Below the pieces are notes generated by a model. It saw only the letters and a program-made list of their open reading frames with translations. It was not told the DNA's origin and ran no database searches. A program made the translations under genes and the position numbers. 64,000 nt of DNA, taken from positions 186,001 to 250,000 of the forward strand of contig NZ_MYFN02000003.1 of the NCBI RefSeq assembly GCF_004514425.2, read 5' to 3'. Positions 60,501 to 64,000 of this stretch are shown piece by piece; within the stretch, counting starts at the first letter, position 1, and each line of letters begins with the position of its first letter. This DNA comes from Shinella sumterensis. GTDB taxonomy: Bacteria > Pseudomonadota > Alphaproteobacteria > Rhizobiales > Rhizobiaceae.

Positions 60501-61371
60501 CTTCGCCGGTCACCACATAGGGATCGGCCTGCGCGCCGGCCTCGAGGCGGTATTCCGGCACGCGGATGCGCTCGTTGGAAAGCTCGAACTTGCCGCCGAC
60601 GCGGATCGGATCGACAGGCTTCTCGCCCTTGGCGCGCGGCTTTTCCGACAGGGTAAAGCCGCCCGCATATTGCGGCCGGAAATCGACGAGTTTCAAGGCG
60701 CCGTCCAGATCGGCGGTGAAGGACAGCCGGTCGGGTACGATGCGGGTGCGCAGGGAGAGCGCGCCGTCCTCCACCTGCCCGCTCGAAAGCTGGAAGGCGC
60801 CGGCTTCGCCATCGAGCGCCCCGCGCCCGTCGATGCGCCACGGCCCGCCGAGCGATTTCGCGGAAATCTGCGCATCGAGACCCGTCACATGGCGGGTGCG
60901 GCCGGTCTGCTCGTCGACGAATTCGATTTCGCCGCCGGTGATCGAGACATTTTCCAGAATGACGGTGCGGGCCGGGATATCGGATTTCCGGCCGCGCGCC
61001 CAATCCAGCGTGCCGTCCTTGAAAAGCTTGATGCGCGCCTTCGGCTCCTCGATGCGCATGTCGAAAATCAACGCCTCGCCGGACAGGAACGGCGCGAGTT
61101 CGGCATCCATCGAGAAGCGCGCGACCTCGACCAGCGGCTGGCCGTCCTCCGGCGAGCCGACCCGCACGTCGTTGAGCGTTACGGAGGGAAACGGGATCAG
61201 CCGCGCATCGACGCTGCCGTGCACGGTGACGGGCCGCCCCATGATGCGGCTCGCCTCCCGCTCGAAATCCTGCCGAAAGCTTGTCCAGTCCACGAACAGG
61301 GGAGCGAGAAGCGCCACGAAGAGCGCCACGACCACCAAGCCGCCAACGATAAGCCCGATCCTAGAAAGCAC
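57571..61371 (-). CDS. AsmA-family protein with long C-terminal coiled coil
   Basis: This very large, 1266-residue protein begins with a membrane anchor (LSRIGLIVGGLVVVALFVAL) and an AsmA N-terminal domain (GRPVTVHGSVDARLIPFPSV), followed by long beta-rich repeats typical of AsmA/YhdP-like bridge proteins, which carry lipid between membranes. The last 150 residues are unusual: a highly charged Arg/Glu/Ala coiled coil (AERLQMEEEQRRRVEAQERA). GTG start with GAGG 8 bases upstream. Monocistronic. Confidence 0.88.
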   Translation of the reverse strand: MLSRIGLIVGGLVVVALFVALLAPLFVDWTSFRQDFEREASRIMGRPVTVHGSVDARLIPFPSVTLNDVRVGSPEDGQPLVEVARFSMDAELAPFLSGEALIFDMRIEEPKARIKLFKDGTLDWARGRKSDIPARTVILENVSITGGEIEFVDEQTGRTRHVTGLDAQISAKSLGGPWRIDGRGALDGEAGAFQLSSGQVEDGALSLRTRIVPDRLSFTADLDGALKLVDFRPQYAGGFTLSEKPRAKGEKPVDPIRVGGKFELSNERIRVPEYRLEAGAQADPYVVTGEATLDTGRAPEFLLTANGQQIDVNRIGNSGESGKTGRNPQVSARQRLQALLSIAADIPIPQVPGRASLLLPAVVIGDTTVREIRLDVKPDGDGWLVDQATVLLPGRTTLEAKGRLRLKDNRGFIGDLLVASNQPSGLATWLTGSVDPEIRKLKTAGFSARVNLADELQRFENLEIAIGGASLLGRMERESRADAVPALSLQLQGNEVRLESLQALVGLVAGDASLSSIASNAIALDLKADRLVAFGETASGVNAVLSSRNGALTLDRFNVASLAGAAISAKGTLGGSLDAPDAGLDVTVKVETMEPLAALLARHLPAHPLLSRFAENAGYYDNADLAMRIAASGGDENPATVTLSGPVNDGRVDIRLSAASLADLLAARDFELNGSLFNPRTVVLAGQAGLVPLPFDADPDGTITIEAKQPADGPATVSAAFKAGGTTVSAAGTAALSADDFLNGALTLSVASDDIEPYLMMNGIAVPQAGTGLPLTLQAKLDTGAESVAITDIAGKADRNGFSGALTFDRAATALKGTGSLRIDTVDFAFLAEAVGGPVTDVADGGLNGAPLTQPLLDNADVSVALEAGAFWPGLYGAVDGFKANLAWKGSEFELTDMAGAWLGGRLSGRVKVSNAEENGLFEARMDLAGVDVSKAVWARPGGAVASGKADVTLAVDASGKSVRGMVEGASGSGEAKISDLVLHGLDTSAFPALLAAADAIEGDITPERVAGFAADAILKGEASLGAVRVPLALASGRLRAQSVAAENSGAALSADADLDLAGDAMTGRLAVTFKAGEDALAGAAPEVSLDYRGLIEAPGVTLDVQPLANYLSLRRFETERRRVETLQANVLEKQRLRREAALYRARADERAARAEAERLQMEEEQRRRVEAQERAEQERSTRAAAEEAERVRRNEEENARRILAAQEEARRLAEQRAAQEARKAEEEARRRRLPATGGEAVERGGELPPVDGGRNLNFESLPGVN

Positions 61372-61414
61372 GCCGCATGCCTCGAATGTCCTTCAGTCGT
61401 TCAGAGGATAACGT

Positions 61415-62836
61415 CTAAATCGACGGAAGTGACGAAAAAATCTTGCCGGGGTTCATTATGTCGTCGGGGTCGAGCGCCTGCTTGATCTGCTGCATCAGAT
61501 GCACGGTGCCGCCAAGCTCGTCCGGCAGGAAACGTTGTTTTCCCTGCCCGATCCCATGTTCGCCCGTGCAGGTGCCGTCCATGGCGAGCGCGCGCGCGGC
61601 AAGCCGTCCGACAAAAGCCTCGACCTGTTCGATCTGCACGGGATCCTTGTCATCGAAGACGACGCAGACGTGGAAATTGCCGTCGCCGGCATGGCCGACG
61701 ATCGGCGCGAGCAGGCCGTTCTCCGCAATGTCGAGCTCCGTTTCGGCCACGCAATCGGCCAGGCGCGAGATCGGCACGCAGACATCGGTCGCAATCGCCT
61801 CATAGCCGGGACGCAACGCCTTCGACGCCCAATAGACATTGTGCCGCGCCTTCCAGAGCTTCGCCCGCTCGTCGGCATCGGCGCTCCACTGGAATTCGCC
61901 ACCGCCGCATTCGGCGACGATCGCACCGAATTCCTCCGACTGAAGTCGCACGCTTTCCTCGTTGCCGTGGAACTCCACGAAAAGCGTCGGCTGCTCCGGC
62001 AGGGTCAGGCCGGAATAGGCGTTGCAGGCCTTGATCTGCAACGTGTTGAGCAGTTCGATGCGCGCGACGGGGATACCGAGCTGGATCGTCATGATCACCG
62101 CATTGCAGGCATCCTTCAGCGTCGGGAAGCCGCAGATGCCGCCGGCGATGACGGCGGGAATGCCCTGCAGGCGCAGCGTGACGGAGGTCAGCACGCCGAG
62201 GGTTCCTTCCGCGCCGACGAAAAGCCGGGTCAGGTCGTAACCGGCCGAAGACTTGCGCGCGCGCCGCGCGGTGCGGATCTCCTCGCCCGTCGCCGTCACC
62301 ACGGTGACCGCCAGGACGTTATCCTTCATCGTGCCGTAGCGCACCGCATTGGTGCCGGAGGCCCGCGTCGAGGCCATGCCGCCGATCGAGGCGTTGGCAC
62401 CCGGATCGATCGGGAAGAACAGCCCGGTATCGCGCAGGTAGAGGTTCAGCTCCTCACGCGTGATACCCGGCTCGACCGTGCAGTCGAGGTCTTCGGCATT
62501 GACCGAAAGCACGCGCTTCATGTTGCTGAAATCGATGGAGATACCGCCCTCGGGCGCGTTCACCTGCCCTTCCAGCGAGGAGCCGGTGCCGAAGGGGATG
62601 ACCGGCACCTTCAGCGCCGCGCAGATCGCCACGACCGCCTTCACATCCTCGGCATTCTCCACGAAGACGACGCCGTCGGGGAGCTGGGCCGGGATGTAGG
62701 TGGTGGTATGCGCATGCTGGGTGCGGATCGCCTCGCCGGTCTGGAAGCGCTGCCCGAACCGCGACGCCAGTTGCGGCAGCGCCGCGGCGATGCCCGTGTC
62801 GTTGCGTGTGCCGCGCCTGATATCCGCCAATGCCAT
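61415..62836 (-). CDS. FAD-linked oxidase, D-lactate dehydrogenase / glycolate oxidase GlcD type
   Basis: This 473-residue flavoprotein has the PCMH-type FAD domain (VPVIPFGTGSSLEGQVNAPE, then IDPGANASIGGMASTRASGT) and a C-terminal FAD-oxidase domain with the metal/active-site region IVGHAGDGNFHV and TCTGEHGIGQGK. It oxidises a D-2-hydroxyacid, most likely D-lactate or glycolate, feeding electrons to quinone or cytochrome. GAGGACCCAGC precedes the ATG. It is separated from the AsmA gene by 43 bases. Confidence 0.92.
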   Translation of the reverse strand: MALADIRRGTRNDTGIAAALPQLASRFGQRFQTGEAIRTQHAHTTTYIPAQLPDGVVFVENAEDVKAVVAICAALKVPVIPFGTGSSLEGQVNAPEGGISIDFSNMKRVLSVNAEDLDCTVEPGITREELNLYLRDTGLFFPIDPGANASIGGMASTRASGTNAVRYGTMKDNVLAVTVVTATGEEIRTARRARKSSAGYDLTRLFVGAEGTLGVLTSVTLRLQGIPAVIAGGICGFPTLKDACNAVIMTIQLGIPVARIELLNTLQIKACNAYSGLTLPEQPTLFVEFHGNEESVRLQSEEFGAIVAECGGGEFQWSADADERAKLWKARHNVYWASKALRPGYEAIATDVCVPISRLADCVAETELDIAENGLLAPIVGHAGDGNFHVCVVFDDKDPVQIEQVEAFVGRLAARALAMDGTCTGEHGIGQGKQRFLPDELGGTVHLMQQIKQALDPDDIMNPGKIFSSLPSI

Positions 62837-62928
62837 GCTGGGTCCTCACATCCGTGAGGCGTTACTGTGCAAATTGGCGCTGCCCTGTCCAGCGCCAATC
62901 GCGGCTCATCGGCAGCATTTCGGCGTGC

Positions 62929-64000
62929 CTATTCCGCCGCCTGCGGCAATGGCGGCTCCTCGCGGCGCTCGATCGTCGCGGCATGCTGCAACTCGGCGGC
63001 AAGGCGCCGCTCCTCGTCGGCATGCGGGCTCGTGAACCGCGCGATGACGAGGTAGGCGACCGGCGTCAGATAAAGCGTCACGACGGTTGCAAGGCCAAGA
63101 CCGCCCACCAGGACCCAGCCGAGCGAGATACGCGCCTCCGCGCCCGCGCCGCTTGCCAGAATGAGCGGCACGGCGCCGACGACGGTGGCGATCATCGTCA
63201 TCAGGACCGGGCGCAGGCGGATATTCGAGGCATTTTCGATGGCGCTGCGGATATCCTGACCGCGGTCGCGCAGCTGGTTGGCGAACTCCACGATGAGAAT
63301 GCCGTTCTTCGCCATGATGCCGACAAGCAGCACCAGCCCGATCTGACTGTAGATGTTGAGCGACGTCCCCGTCGCGACCATCGCGAAGACGGCGCAGGCC
63401 AGCCCGAGCGGCACCGTGACCATGATGATGATGGCGCTCACGAAACTTTCGAACTGCGCGGCCAGCACCAGGAAGATGATGACGAGCGCGAAGCCGAAGG
63501 TGATGATGAGGCCGTTGGAATTTTCCTGAAGCGTCGCCGCTTCCGCCAGCGGCAGCACGCGCGAGCCCTCCGGAAGCAAGGGTTCGGCCATCTCGCGCAC
63601 CAGCTGGAGCGCCTCGCCGAGCGCCAGGCCGTCCTTCAGGCCTGCCGAAAGCGACACGGCGCGCAGCTGCTGCTCGCGTGACAGCTGCGGCGCGACGGCC
63701 TTTTCCTCCAGCGTGGCGATGGACGACATCGGCACGATCTTTCCATCTCCGGTCTTCAGGAAGATGTTTTCCAGGTCCGTCGGATCGTTGATCGGCGTGG
63801 TGGTCGAGGAAAGCTTGACCGGATAGGACTGGCCCTCGACATAGACATCCACGACGCTGGTGCCTTCCAGCATGGCCTGCAGGGCCGCGGAAAGACCGGT
63901 GATATCGATGCCGAGATCGGCCGCACGCTCGCGGTCGACGGTTACGGAGAGCTGCGCCTGGTTGGCCTCGTAGTTGAGGCGCACATTCTGGAACCGCCCG
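62929..64000 (-). CDS. RND efflux pump inner-membrane permease, C-terminal part (cut by window edge)
   Basis: The 3' 1072 bases encode about 356 residues of an AcrB/MexB-type RND permease. The visible part includes the periplasmic porter/docking region and the last six membrane helices (LIITFGFALVIIFLVLAAQF, then MAKNGILIVEFANQLRDRGQ and LILASGAGAEARISLGWV), ending in a charged cytosolic tail. The frame is open to the right edge, so the N-terminal two-thirds lies outside. Confidence 0.95.
   Translation of the reverse strand, partial: GRFQNVRLNYEANQAQLSVTVDRERAADLGIDITGLSAALQAMLEGTSVVDVYVEGQSYPVKLSSTTTPINDPTDLENIFLKTGDGKIVPMSSIATLEEKAVAPQLSREQQLRAVSLSAGLKDGLALGEALQLVREMAEPLLPEGSRVLPLAEAATLQENSNGLIITFGFALVIIFLVLAAQFESFVSAIIIMVTVPLGLACAVFAMVATGTSLNIYSQIGLVLLVGIMAKNGILIVEFANQLRDRGQDIRSAIENASNIRLRPVLMTMIATVVGAVPLILASGAGAEARISLGWVLVGGLGLATVVTLYLTPVAYLVIARFTSPHADEERRLAAELQHAATIERREEPPLPQAAE

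Noticed and set aside
59551-61485. 644-codon open frame opposite the AsmA-type gene
   Set aside because: Antisense shadow of a well-supported gene; no start signal or family.

Overview
The window is chromosomal DNA from a high-GC alphaproteobacterium, most likely a member of the Rhizobiaceae (Shinella/Sinorhizobium/Rhizobium type). The evidence is a permuted tmRNA whose tag reads ANDNYAEARLAA, RIME-like palindromes between genes, DUF1127 micro-proteins, the gene order thyA-folA-hflK-hflC-DUF2065-degP, SspB next to ssrA, and an ilv operon preceded by a peptide-controlled attenuator. I saw no insertion sequences, phage genes, CRISPR arrays or integrases. Genes are densely packed and almost all belong to recognisable families.

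Region 1 (1-8611) is the most distinctive block: a cobalamin-dependent methyl-transfer module joined to one-carbon metabolism. It holds a corrinoid protein, a DUF1638 protein, a formyltransferase-fold protein, a small PF13769 'virulence factor', a MetV-like Cys-rich protein, MetF, a methyl-THF:corrinoid methyltransferase, a small helical protein and a RACo-like ferredoxin/ATPase that would re-reduce inactivated corrinoid. The start of a divergent gene is cut by the left edge. A GlxA/GbdR-type AraC regulator lies nearby at 11.7 kb. My inference is demethylation of a quaternary amine (glycine betaine or proline betaine type), with the methyl group passing through corrinoid to THF and on to methylene-THF by a MetVF-type reductase. 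An entericidin-like lipoprotein sits on the opposite strand inside the block.

Region 2 (8.7-20 kb) is regulatory and envelope-related. It contains a LysR regulator divergent from two DUF1127 genes that share an upstream motif, a GNAT enzyme, the GlxA regulator, two paralogous double-receiver proteins (one with a GGDEF domain), an MscS-type channel, a DUF924 protein, an acyltransferase and a tRNA-Lys. Region 3 (20-34.5 kb) is metabolic: PhzF, an endonuclease/phosphatase-fold protein, an Lrp regulator beside a RocB-like M20 peptidase, an aminotransferase, ilvC with a TetR gene, a cold-shock gene with a long leader, a second Lrp, a racemase, an FAD monooxygenase, an HxlR/NmrA pair and PdxJ.

Region 4 (34.6-45 kb) has a winged-helix membrane protein, a MerR-LuxR fusion regulator, a RecD-like helicase, an AbrB-type membrane protein, a cobalt-type nitrile hydratase operon, a LysE exporter, an aldo/keto reductase, and ilvB-ilvN with its leader peptide and terminator. 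Region 5 (45-64 kb) is housekeeping: HerA-like ATPase, miaA, serB, degP-DUF2065-hflC-hflK, folA, thyA, an EAL-domain protein, ssrA, sspB, two small genes, a large AsmA-like protein, an FAD-linked oxidase and the C-terminal part of an RND pump that runs off the right edge.
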